NCBI GenBank assembly: GCA_017431185.1
Contig: JAFRLP010000152.1
Location: forward strand, 1-18,723
Direction: 5' to 3'
From: Victivallales bacterium
Lineage (GTDB): Bacteria; Verrucomicrobiota; Lentisphaeria; Oligosphaerales; Oligosphaeraceae
DNA: 18,723 nt
In this document: one piece after another, positions 8,475 to 15,834 of the stretch
Position numbering within the stretch: position 1 is the stretch's first letter
How the letters are laid out: every line of letters starts with the position of its first letter
Position numbers and translations under genes: made by a program
Notes under the pieces: model-generated
Database searches by the model: none
Told to the model about the DNA's origin: nothing
What the model saw: only the letters and a program-made list of their open reading frames with translations

Positions 8475-9221
8475 TCAGAGCAGCTGCACGGCGGCGGGCA
8501 GGACAGAGCCGATGCCCTCGTGGATGACCAGGGCTGCCTCGCAATCGGCGGTGGTCTCCGTTCGGTTGATGATGGCCAGGGGGACGCCGGCCATCCGTCC
8601 CGACGGCAAAGAGGCTGCGGGATAGACCACCAGCGAGGTTCCCAGCACCAAGGCCAAATCGCAGTGGCGGAACGCCGACACGGACTCCTGGAACGCCTCC
8701 ACGGGCAGGCTTTCGCCATAGAAGGTGATGTCCGGCTTGAGCACGCCCCCGCAACTCTCGCAGTTCAAGACCTTCCCCTCCTTGAACAGCGGGAGGAAGG
8801 GGGCGTTGGCGTAATTGCGCCCGCACCGCTGGCAGGTCAGGGTGGCCATGGAGCCATGCACCTCATGGACTTCGCGGGAGCCTGCCTTCTGATGAAGTCC
8901 GTCGATGTTCTGGGTGGCCACGCTGACCTTCTTGCCACATCGTTCCTCCAGCTCATGCAGAGCCAGATGCCCCGCATTGGGCTTGGCCTCGACAATGGCG
9001 CAATACAGCGGCCCGATGACCTCGTAGAACTCGCGGGGGTTGCGCTGGAACCTATCGATGTCAAACACCTCCTCGCTGGTCAGCGTCCGATACAGTCCGT
9101 CCGTGGAGCGGTAGTCGGGGATGCCGCTCTCCGTGGACATGCCAGCCCCCGTCAGCGCCGCTATGCGCTTTGCCTTGCGGAGCAACTCCGCCAATTTCTC
9201 AACATTCTCGTCCTGGCTCAT
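8475..9221 (-). CDS. SIR2 family NAD-dependent protein deacylase (sirtuin)
   Basis: 248 residues, a normal length for a bacterial sirtuin. These enzymes use NAD to remove acyl groups from lysine, giving nicotinamide and O-acyl-ADP-ribose. Visible motifs: the NAD-binding loop TGAGMSTESGIPDYRS (24-39), the core TQNIDGLH (103-110), the catalytic His122 in VHGS, a structural zinc site with Cys130, Cys133, Cys154 and Cys157, and GTSLVV (194-199). The start at 9221 is set by AGGAGG 7 nt upstream and by the normal sirtuin N-terminus; the frame stays open to 9896 but that extension is not sirtuin-like and runs across the protease gene on the other strand. The protein has no signal peptide, so it acts in the cytoplasm. 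It is divergent from the protease gene and lies 194 bp upstream of operon A on the same strand. Substrates cannot be told from sequence. Confidence 0.95.
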   Translation of the reverse strand: MSQDENVEKLAELLRKAKRIAALTGAGMSTESGIPDYRSTDGLYRTLTSEEVFDIDRFQRNPREFYEVIGPLYCAIVEAKPNAGHLALHELEERCGKKVSVATQNIDGLHQKAGSREVHEVHGSMATLTCQRCGRNYANAPFLPLFKEGKVLNCESCGGVLKPDITFYGESLPVEAFQESVSAFRHCDLALVLGTSLVVYPAASLPSGRMAGVPLAIINRTETTADCEAALVIHEGIGSVLPAAVQLL

Positions 9222-9250
9222 GAAAACGCCTCCTGTTGTTTGGTAGAACC

Positions 9251-9392
9251 GCAAAAAACAGCAATGCCTCCTATGAAACACACCGTGTTTCCTGCGTTGT
9301 GTTGACGGCGGCGAGACGCCGCCGCTACCTTTACTCCGCGCGGTCATACAGCGCCTGGCCTGTATCAGACGATGAGGCATTGCAAAAAACAT
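9251..9392. repeat. Structured intergenic block: nested inverted repeats and hairpins
   Basis: This lies in the 309-bp gap between the divergent sirtuin and protease genes. An outer 10-bp perfect inverted repeat (GCAATGCCTC 9261-9270, GAGGCATTGC 9374-9383) encloses three perfect hairpins: GAAACAC-ACC-GTGTTTC (9275-9291), CGGCGGCG-AGA-CGCCGCCG (9306-9324) and TACAG-N8-CTGTA (9347-9364). A direct repeat GCAAAAAACA occurs at 9251-9260 and 9382-9391, at the two edges. The GC-rich hairpin has the form of REP-type intergenic repeats. There is no coding potential or transposase. It may be a non-autonomous repeat element, or the 5' leader of the sirtuin transcript. Confidence 0.6.
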
Positions 9393-9399
9393 AGCATAT

Positions 9400-9415
9400 T
9401 TGACGATTCTGTCAA
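9400..9415. promoter_or_regulatory. TTGAC-N6-GTCAA dyad upstream of the protease gene
   Basis: A perfect 5-bp dyad, TTGAC-GATTCT-GTCAA. The left half would also serve as a -35 box (TTGACG) for plus-strand transcription of the protease and solute-binding protein genes, although no convincing -10 is seen at 16-18 nt. The dyad lies 116 bp before the protease ATG. It could be an operator over a promoter; the evidence is the symmetry and position only. Confidence 0.3.
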
Positions 9416-9453
9416 GGAAGGGGATTGATGAATCCGAAAAAAGGGATAAATTA

Positions 9454-9470
9454 AGAGGCAATTGCAAAAC
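9454..9470 (+). repeat. Solitary copy of the foldback arm motif
   Basis: AGAGGCAATTGCAAAAC matches the arm GGAGGTAATTGCAAAAC of the element at 4436-4541 in 15 of 17 positions. No inverted partner is seen downstream before the protease ATG at 9531. It also contains the 8-bp palindrome GCAATTGC. Confidence 0.55.
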
Positions 9471-9530
9471 GACTGCCAAGGAATCCTCGGGACAAATCCC
9501 GCGCCTCCCCGTCTCCGCCCAACAAAGCCG

Positions 9531-10145
9531 ATGCCCCTGTTCATCCAGAGCCTGTTCAACGCCCCCGTGTACTATTTCACGTGGATTCTCTTCGTGATGT
9601 TCTCCATCTGCGCGCATGAGTTCGCCCACGCCGCGACGGCAGATTCTCTGGGAGACCGCACCCCCAGAATGCTCGGGTACATGAGCCTGGACCCCAGAAA
9701 GACCATGGGCGGCTCCGCCATCCTCTGCCTCCTGCTGTTCGGGATAACCTGGGGAGCGGTGCCAATCACCCGCGAAAACCTGCGGCGCGCCTGGCACGCC
9801 TCCCTCATCGCGCTGGCGGGTCCCGCCGCCAATTTCGCCCTGCTCCTCCTCTTCGCCGCACTGTCCAGCCTCGTGTCCAAACAGGAGACGCTGCAACGTT
9901 TCTTCGCAACCGGATGCCAGGTCAACTCCCTGCTGGCCATCTTCAACCTTCTCCCCATTCCAGGCCTGGATGGCTGGGCCGCGCTCTCCTCAATCCTCCC
10001 GCCCCTCCAGCGCATTCCCTCCCGTCTTCACGGAGCCATCTCCCTGGCCGGGCTGCTGGCCATCTGGTTCACCCCTCTCCACGCTCTGCTCTGGCGAGCG
10101 ATCCTATCCCTGCACATCTGGGCGATGAACCTCATCCCCTTCTAA
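9531..10145 (+). CDS. Site-2 protease family (M50-like) membrane metalloprotease
   Basis: 204 residues, hydrophobic, with about five or six membrane segments. The first contains the zinc motif HEFAH (His29, Glu30, His33) inside SICAHEFAHAATADSLGD, and the second motif NLLPIPGLDG (139-148) supplies the Asp147 zinc ligand, as in M50 proteases. AGPAAN (96-101) lies in the segment between them, as in the family. It is a short version without PDZ or CBS domains, like the compact YwhC/Rip-type homologues. These enzymes cleave transmembrane segments, often of anti-sigma factors or leftover signal peptides. The start at 9531 gives a normal N-terminus; a longer frame from TTG 9462 would begin inside a repeat and adds 23 unlikely residues. 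No Shine-Dalgarno is seen. The solute-binding protein gene follows after 6 bp, so the two are probably co-transcribed. The natural substrate is unknown. Confidence 0.9.
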   Translation: MPLFIQSLFNAPVYYFTWILFVMFSICAHEFAHAATADSLGDRTPRMLGYMSLDPRKTMGGSAILCLLLFGITWGAVPITRENLRRAWHASLIALAGPAANFALLLLFAALSSLVSKQETLQRFFATGCQVNSLLAIFNLLPIPGLDGWAALSSILPPLQRIPSRLHGAISLAGLLAIWFTPLHALLWRAILSLHIWAMNLIPF

Positions 10146-10151
10146 AAAGCC

Positions 10152-11753
10152 ATGCTGAAACGACTGCTCATCTCCCTCCTGCCCATCGCCATCATCATCG
10201 CCTTTCCGCTGGTGCTGCGCAAGCCAGCCGAAAGCATCGACCTGTCGGCTGACCAGCTGGTCATCGTCACCCCGCACAACGAATCCATCCGGTATGAATT
10301 CGAGCAGGCGTTCCGCAAGCACTACCATGCCCAGACGGGACGAAAGGTCAACATCGACTGGCGCGCCACGGGAGGCACCTCCGAAATCGTCCGCTACGTC
10401 ACCAGCACCTTCACCGCCAATTTCAAAGTCCACTGGACGGATGACCTCGGAAAGCCCTGGAGCGACGAGGTTGCCGGCACCTTCCTCGACCATCGACTGG
10501 CTCCCGCAGACCACCCCGCCCGCCAGGAATTCCTCAACTCCGGGACAAGCATCGGCATCGACCTGTTCTTCGGCGGCGGCCAGTACGACTTCTCCCGCCT
10601 GGCGCGGATGGGCATCCTGGTGCCCTGCGGTTTCCGCTCCCGCCATCCAGAGCTGTTTGAGGGAGAAAACCCCATCCTCCAGCAAGGCGGCGGCGGCGAG
10701 GTCTGGTACGACCCCGAAGACCGCTACTACGGAGCCTGCTTCTCCTCCTTCGGCATCTGCGTCAACCTAGACCGCCTGGCAGCCCTTGGCTACGACACGA
10801 AAAGCCCCAACCCGCTTGCAGGCTGGAATGATCTCGGCGACCCAAGACTGCTCAACGCCATCGGTCTGGCCGACCCCACCATGAGCGGCTCCATCAACAA
10901 ATGCTTTGAGATGCTGGTGCAGCGCCGGATGCAGGACACGGTGAACGCCCTCGGAGGCAAGCCGACAGCCGAGGCCCTGGACCAGGGCTGGATGGACGCC
11001 ATGGAACTCATCAAGCGCGCCGGCGGAAACGCCCGCTACCTCACCTTCTCCGCCAGCAAAGTCCCCGTCGATTGCGCGACAGGCCAAATCGCCGCCGGCT
11101 TGTGCATCGACTTCTATGGCCGCAGTCAGGCCGAATGGGAGGAACGGCATGTGGGGCGAAAAACCATCACCTACGTTGTCCCCGACGCGGGTTCCACGGT
11201 CTCCGCCGACCCCATCGGCCTTCTTCGCGGGGCCCCGCACCCGGACACGGCCAGGATGTTCCTGGATTTCGTGATGTCCCGAGAGGGGCAGAGACTGTGG
11301 AACCGACGCCTGGGCACTCCGGACGGGCCACGCAAATACTGCCTGAACCGCCTCTCTGTCCGCAGAGACCTCTATACAGCGGAAGAACGCCAATACATGC
11401 AGGCGCCGGAGGCCGCCCCCTTTGAATTGGCGAACTCCTTCGAGTATCAGGCGAAATGGACTGCCGCCTACTTCGACCTGCTCCGCAATCTCATCCGCGT
11501 AATGCTGATTGACTGCTCCCCTGAACTGAAGTCCGCCTGGGCCGCCATAGTCCAGGCCGGCGGCCCCGAAAAATGCCCGAAGGCCATGGAGCAGTTCCGC
11601 GCCCTCCCCTTCCAGCATCACGAGGCGCAGGAGGCGGCACAGCAGCTGCGCACCTCGGAGAACGCCACCACCGCCATCCGCGAATGGGCGGCGTTCTTCC
11701 GCAACTCCTACCGCCAGGCGGAGCAACTGGCGAAAAGGGCAGACGGCCAGTGA
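10152..11753 (+). CDS. Extracellular solute-binding protein of an ABC transporter
   Basis: 533 residues. An N-terminal hydrophobic segment (LLISLLPIAIIIAFPLVL, about 5-22) follows a Lys-Arg start and acts as an uncleaved anchor or signal peptide; there is no lipobox Cys. The mature part begins LVIVTPHNESIRYEFEQAF, typical of iron(III)/2-aminoethylphosphonate-like binding proteins that open with a strand and a helix. Further family-like parts are GIDLFFGGGQYDFSRLARMG (135-154) and FSSFGICVNLDRLAALGYD, and SADPIGLLRGAPHPDTARMF with VMSREGQRLW near residues 356-385 resembles the C-terminal lobe. The last 110 residues are a helical extension beyond the usual length of about 350. It is 6 bp after the protease gene. 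No permease or ATPase gene lies in this window; the next gene converges. The ligand is not predictable; ferric iron is one possibility from family resemblance. Confidence 0.8.
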   Translation: MLKRLLISLLPIAIIIAFPLVLRKPAESIDLSADQLVIVTPHNESIRYEFEQAFRKHYHAQTGRKVNIDWRATGGTSEIVRYVTSTFTANFKVHWTDDLGKPWSDEVAGTFLDHRLAPADHPARQEFLNSGTSIGIDLFFGGGQYDFSRLARMGILVPCGFRSRHPELFEGENPILQQGGGGEVWYDPEDRYYGACFSSFGICVNLDRLAALGYDTKSPNPLAGWNDLGDPRLLNAIGLADPTMSGSINKCFEMLVQRRMQDTVNALGGKPTAEALDQGWMDAMELIKRAGGNARYLTFSASKVPVDCATGQIAAGLCIDFYGRSQAEWEERHVGRKTITYVVPDAGSTVSADPIGLLRGAPHPDTARMFLDFVMSREGQRLWNRRLGTPDGPRKYCLNRLSVRRDLYTAEERQYMQAPEAAPFELANSFEYQAKWTAAYFDLLRNLIRVMLIDCSPELKSAWAAIVQAGGPEKCPKAMEQFRALPFQHHEAQEAAQQLRTSENATTAIREWAAFFRNSYRQAEQLAKRADGQ

Positions 11754-11800
11754 GGTCGCCGACTGTTGGAGACCGTGCAAAAAGTCAAGGCAGTACGTCC

Positions 11801-14800
11801 TTATCGCCTCGCCTCAGGTTTGCGATACTTGACGGCTTTCCCCCACGCGCCCGAACCAAAGGGAGTGACCAGGAATGCGGGATGCCATTCGCTGGAGCCA
11901 TAGGCGGCTGCCTCCCAGTCCGTCCCGCTGGGGTAAACCCTATCCCCCACACGGATTTCCGCAAGGATTCCACAGGGAGGAGCGCCGGAGTCCGTGCCGC
12001 GAATCTCCAGAATGTTTTCCCCCTGTCGCGCCTGGCTGGTCAAGTCGATGGTGCGCATGAACTGAAAGCCCTCCAGCGCGCCAGCGGAAACGCCATTGAA
12101 CCACACCTCGCCATAGTCGTCCGCGCAGGCGATGAGGGTGACCTGCTCGCCAGCCGCAGCCTGGAAGCGCTTGCGCACCACAGTCTTGCTGCCCCGTTGC
12201 GAGGCTCCCGCCTCATCCCATATCCAGGATGCTGAACCATCATAGGGCACTGCGTGAAGCAGGTTGGCGACCTCCTCGGCAAAGGGGCTGCCCTCGTGGC
12301 TCGCCGGCGGACGGAGCGCGCCGGAAGGCAGGCTCCCTTCCACATAGACTCCCACCCCATGGGCGGGCAGGGAGATTTGGAGGCCCCGCGCCCCCCTCGT
12401 CAGCGGCGCGCCGCCGTAGAACTCGCGGAACTGCCCCGGAGAGGCCACGCCAAGCGCCACCTCCCTTTCGGAGCCAACGGTGTTGGCGGCCAGAAGAAGG
12501 GCATATCCCCTGCCTGTGTAGAGACGGTATTCCACGCCGTCGGTCTCGCACCTCGGCGAGGCCTCCCCCAAAAGCACGGGGGTCAACCTGCTGACTTCGT
12601 CAATAACCGTGAACAATGTGCCATAGAAGTCGGGGCGGGTGATGCAATAGGTGCCCCACCAGGCCACCATGTTGGCCCCGTTGAGCAAGGCGTCGAAAGC
12701 CATGAAACGCACCTGGGAAAGCGTGGGATAGACCGGTTCCTTCTTGTTGTGCTGGCAGTCCGCCCAGGCAAAGCCCTGGAGTGCCATCGCAATCGGCTTG
12801 CGTCCCCCCGCAATCTGCGACTGCCTTTGCGTGTATTTGCCGACGCAACTGACTCCCTTGTCCTCCAGATGCGAGTGGTTGCCGTCTTCAGGCACGGGGT
12901 AGATGTCCACGCCGTAGATGTCGCACGCCCTGGCGTAGGGTTCCTGGTCCGCAATCGTCCCGCGCGGGGCGGCATTGATCCAGACAGGGCGATAGGGGTC
13001 CAGCTCCTTCAGCCGCTCGTAGCAGCGCACGAGGACTGCGCAGGGATAGCCGCACCACCAGGGTTCGTCCCGCAGAAAATACCCAAGCAAGGCGGGGTGG
13101 CGAAGGATTTCGGGACGCAGCACGCTCTCGACCTGATGAGCCCAGGTACGGTACTCCCCCTCGGTCTCGTCCTTGGGATACTGGCAGTTCCAGACCAGTT
13201 TCATCCCGTATGACTCGGCCAGGTCAAGCAACTGTTTCATCTTCCCCGCATCCGCGCAGTTGAACTTGGAGAAGTTGTTGCCGCAGCGCGCCGCGTATTC
13301 CAGATGACTGCGGCTCTCCAGGTTCCCCAATGACCACAGGCCATTGGGGAGGACCGGGGTTCCGTTGACGTGCAGGAAGCGGTTGCGCCCCACCGTCACC
13401 TCCACGGGTGCGGGAGGAAGGGCCGTAATCGTCCGGGAGGCGCGCTCGGTTCGCCCATCCGGCAAGGCAAACGTCGCGTTCACCTCGTGCTTTCCCGTCG
13501 GCAGCCCCGCCACCGCCAACTCAAACAGGAACTGGCGTCCCTCCTTCCGAACCGCAAGTTCCTTCCCTCGGAAAACGACGGTGCATCCATCCGCCGTCTC
13601 CGCGGGGATGGCCCTGGCGGAAACCACGCTCGTCGGCATGGTGCTGAACAGCATGTCGCGGTACAGCTCCAGTTCAATCCTCGCCTTTGGCATGGCATTC
13701 GCCTCCAGTCGGCGGAGCTGCCACTCCTTGAGGATGAGCCGCTGGGGGCTCTCCGAGGCGAACAGCACCTCCGCCTCGGCTGCGGTTGCGGTGAACTGGT
13801 AGCGCTTGGCCTGGAAATTGGCTGACCAGGTGTCATCGCGAACAGGAGCGGCGAGTGTGCCGTCCGCAAATCTCACCTGGATGGTGTAGTAGAGGTTGCT
13901 CTCCCCCTGCACAAGCGTCCTGGCCTGCGCCAGGAATGTGATTTCGTAGCGCTGCCCTGGCTTGAGGTTGGCAATGGCGCGCTTTGTGGAGACCTTGCCA
14001 TCCATGGTCAGCTGTTCCTTGGTGACAGTGACTCCCGCCGACGCCTGCCACGGTCCGCTGAAGTCCGCGTCCTCCTCTTCCGGCACGGCGTCGGGAGGTG
14101 GCGGAGCCAGTTCCGCCATCTGGAGTTCCGCAAAAGTGACGATGGCGCCATCACGCGCATTCAGCACCAGAAGAGGAGAAATGGCAGAGACGGGCAAAGT
14201 GAATTCAAGGCTCGCCTTCTCCGAGACAGAATGCAGCTGTCGCCAATTTCCCCCAATGGCCTGCGACACCCGTTTGCCCTTTCGGACAATGCGCGACTCC
14301 GTGTATAGCCTGTACTCCGTTCCCGGATTCCCTGACACGGTGGCGGTCAGCCGGTATTTCGCCCCGGGGCGCCAGGCCCGCTGGCAATTCTGAATCAGGA
14401 AGACAGACTGGCGGGGCGGTGGCTGAAGCGACGCCACCCCGTCCGCAAAGGCAACATGCTCCTTTTTACCGTTCAGGTTCCAATGGAGGGGCAAGCCGTC
14501 CTTGCCACGCTGACGAAAATCGGCGTTGGCGATGAGTTCAGGAATGACCTCGCGCAAAGTCAACCCAGTCACGGTGGCCGTCGCCCCTGCAGGCACGTTG
14601 ATGGCAAGATAAGGCGACAGGGCATTTTCCGGCAGGAGGAACTTTACGCTCTTTTCCCGCGTCCCGCCGTCCAGCGGGATGGCGCGCGCGCCACTGGAAC
14701 GGAATTTCTTTTCGCCGCCCTCCAGGAAACGCCATTCCACATAGACGCGGCACTGTCCCGTCCCGCCGACTCGGCAGGTCAGGTCATAATTCCGCCCAGT

Positions 14801-15028
14801 TGGAAGGTCTGGAAGCGACTGGATGAGGAACAGGCCGTCGGCCCCCCGCAGGGTCGCGCCGCCGGACACAGGCTGGAAGTGGTCAGCCGAACCGCGCAAC
14901 GTCCACCCCACGGGAAGACCGGACGAACCAAGTTCGCTGAATTCGGCGTTGTGCAGCAGGTTGGGCGCTGGACTCTGCGCAAAGGCCACCCAGGCGCCGC
15001 ATAGCAAAGGCAGAATTTTTCTGTACAT
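11801..15028 (-). CDS. Large secreted multidomain glycosidase-like protein
   Basis: 1075 residues with a signal peptide (MYRKILPLLCGAWVAFAQS). Three tandem beta-rich domains come first, each beginning with an Asn/Asp-Phe and DG-LP-W type motif in the style of CBM4/9 carbohydrate-binding modules: about 23-160 (NLLHNAEFSELGSSGLPVGW), 164-306 (ELIANADFRQRGKDGLPLHW) and a more diverged one at 317-441. A linker domain follows (450-545). A TIM-barrel region at about 546-830 resembles clan GH-A enzymes: NRFLHVNGTPVLPNGLW, YGMKLVWN and GYFLRDEPWW (649-658), where Glu655 fits the acid/base after strand 4. The C-terminus (930-1028) is a GH2-like jelly roll with DDYGEVWFNGV. The second catalytic acid is not obvious (around QGFAWADC, 751-758), so activity is uncertain. 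GGAGGAG lies 10 nt before the ATG. It is the last gene of operon B, 25 bp after the pseudopilin gene. Confidence 0.82.
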   Translation of the reverse strand: MYRKILPLLCGAWVAFAQSPAPNLLHNAEFSELGSSGLPVGWTLRGSADHFQPVSGGATLRGADGLFLIQSLPDLPTGRNYDLTCRVGGTGQCRVYVEWRFLEGGEKKFRSSGARAIPLDGGTREKSVKFLLPENALSPYLAINVPAGATATVTGLTLREVIPELIANADFRQRGKDGLPLHWNLNGKKEHVAFADGVASLQPPPRQSVFLIQNCQRAWRPGAKYRLTATVSGNPGTEYRLYTESRIVRKGKRVSQAIGGNWRQLHSVSEKASLEFTLPVSAISPLLVLNARDGAIVTFAELQMAELAPPPPDAVPEEEDADFSGPWQASAGVTVTKEQLTMDGKVSTKRAIANLKPGQRYEITFLAQARTLVQGESNLYYTIQVRFADGTLAAPVRDDTWSANFQAKRYQFTATAAEAEVLFASESPQRLILKEWQLRRLEANAMPKARIELELYRDMLFSTMPTSVVSARAIPAETADGCTVVFRGKELAVRKEGRQFLFELAVAGLPTGKHEVNATFALPDGRTERASRTITALPPAPVEVTVGRNRFLHVNGTPVLPNGLWSLGNLESRSHLEYAARCGNNFSKFNCADAGKMKQLLDLAESYGMKLVWNCQYPKDETEGEYRTWAHQVESVLRPEILRHPALLGYFLRDEPWWCGYPCAVLVRCYERLKELDPYRPVWINAAPRGTIADQEPYARACDIYGVDIYPVPEDGNHSHLEDKGVSCVGKYTQRQSQIAGGRKPIAMALQGFAWADCQHNKKEPVYPTLSQVRFMAFDALLNGANMVAWWGTYCITRPDFYGTLFTVIDEVSRLTPVLLGEASPRCETDGVEYRLYTGRGYALLLAANTVGSEREVALGVASPGQFREFYGGAPLTRGARGLQISLPAHGVGVYVEGSLPSGALRPPASHEGSPFAEEVANLLHAVPYDGSASWIWDEAGASQRGSKTVVRKRFQAAAGEQVTLIACADDYGEVWFNGVSAGALEGFQFMRTIDLTSQARQGENILEIRGTDSGAPPCGILAEIRVGDRVYPSGTDWEAAAYGSSEWHPAFLVTPFGSGAWGKAVKYRKPEARR

Positions 15029-15053
15029 GGCTGAGACGCTCCTCCCTGCAAAA

Positions 15054-15800
15054 TCATGGCTTTAACTGCTTGCCCCAGGAGAAGGGGTCTGCCGTGGCGG
15101 ACTTGAGTTCGCCCCTATGAAGCGCGGCGTGCCCGTCCAGATAGGTGATGTTCATCCCCGCGTTGAGCGACCCCGCAGAGGAGGTCACAAACTCCGTGCC
15201 GCCAGACGACCGCGGATGGACAAACACAAGATTCTTATAGTAACTGTCAAGTGCGAAAGTGGTCAGCCGCACGTCCGACGTGTTGTCCGGATTGCCTTCG
15301 ACAATGAAATAATGTGCGCTTGGGGTGATGATCTGACTGGCGCCACGCGCAGGCTTACCGACGCTGTCCGCATTCGAGTTGACCAGATACTTGGAGAGGT
15401 TGTAGCATAGCCCGCTGCGCCCAACGGAGGGGTATATGGCGGCGGCCACCGCCGGCTTCGCCCTGCTGGGACACCGGAACACACGTATATTCGCCGTGGT
15501 GGGAAGGAGATTGTCGGCGCCCAGGCTGAAGCCGAGGTAGGGCGCTACCTTCAAAGTCCATGCCGTGACTCCCCAGCTCGACCCGTCCGGCAAATAGTTG
15601 GTCTCGTCGATGTACTGGCACGCCGCCAATCCCACCTGGCGCATGTTGCCGAGGCAACTGATGGTGCGGGCCTTCTCACGCGCCTTGCTCAAAGCCGGCA
15701 AAAGCATCGAGGCGAGTATGGCGATGATGGCTATCACTACCAGCAACTCAATCAGTGTGAAGCAACTGGGCATGTTTTTCCTCATTTGACAAACTACCAT
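15054..15800 (-). CDS. Prepilin-like protein (operon B)
   Basis: 248 residues. A 13-residue leader ([13 protein letters not shown]) precedes [20 protein letters not shown], the prepilin signature with Glu at +5. The helix runs on to [20 protein letters not shown], equivalent to CASNLRQIG in the operon A protein. The globular part includes [12 protein letters not shown], the counterpart of the CPGE region, and near the C-terminus a [12 protein letters not shown] segment; the preceding His is 26 residues before DG rather than nine, so the H-X9-DG domain is a variant with an insertion. The residue before Phe is Cys, not Gly. AAGGAG at 15807-15812 lies 6 nt before ATG 15800, which favours this start over the internal ATGs at 15785 and 15773, which lack one. 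It is 34 bp after the regulator stop and 25 bp before the glycosidase gene, so it is the middle gene of operon B. Confidence 0.92.
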   Translation of the reverse strand: MVVCQMRKNMPSCFTLIELLVVIAIIAILASMLLPALSKAREKARTISCLGNMRQVGLAACQYIDETNYLPDGSSWGVTAWTLKVAPYLGFSLGADNLLPTTANIRVFRCPSRAKPAVAAAIYPSVGRSGLCYNLSKYLVNSNADSVGKPARGASQIITPSAHYFIVEGNPDNTSDVRLTTFALDSYYKNLVFVHPRSSGGTEFVTSSAGSLNAGMNITYLDGHAALHRGELKSATADPFSWGKQLKP

Positions 15801-15834
15801 GATTTTCTCCTTGTCGGTTAATAGGTGAAACGAC

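Noticed and set aside
9462..9530. N-terminal extension of the protease from TTG 9462
   Set aside because: The TTG lies inside the repeated ATTGCAAAAC word and the added 23 residues are not membrane-like; ATG 9531 leads directly into the first family-like segment.
9222..9896. N-terminal extension of the sirtuin frame
   Set aside because: It has no sirtuin-like sequence, crosses the structured intergenic block and runs antisense through the protease gene; the AGGAGG before ATG 9221 gives a standard sirtuin.
11754..11800. Terminator between the convergent solute-binding protein and glycosidase genes
   Set aside because: Only a 4-bp GGTC/GACC pair with a long loop is present; no convincing hairpin or T tract was found in these 47 bases.
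12254..13213. A 319-codon plus-strand open frame
   Set aside because: Antisense to the barrel and C-terminal domains of the 1075-aa glycosidase-like protein; no domain, no start signals.
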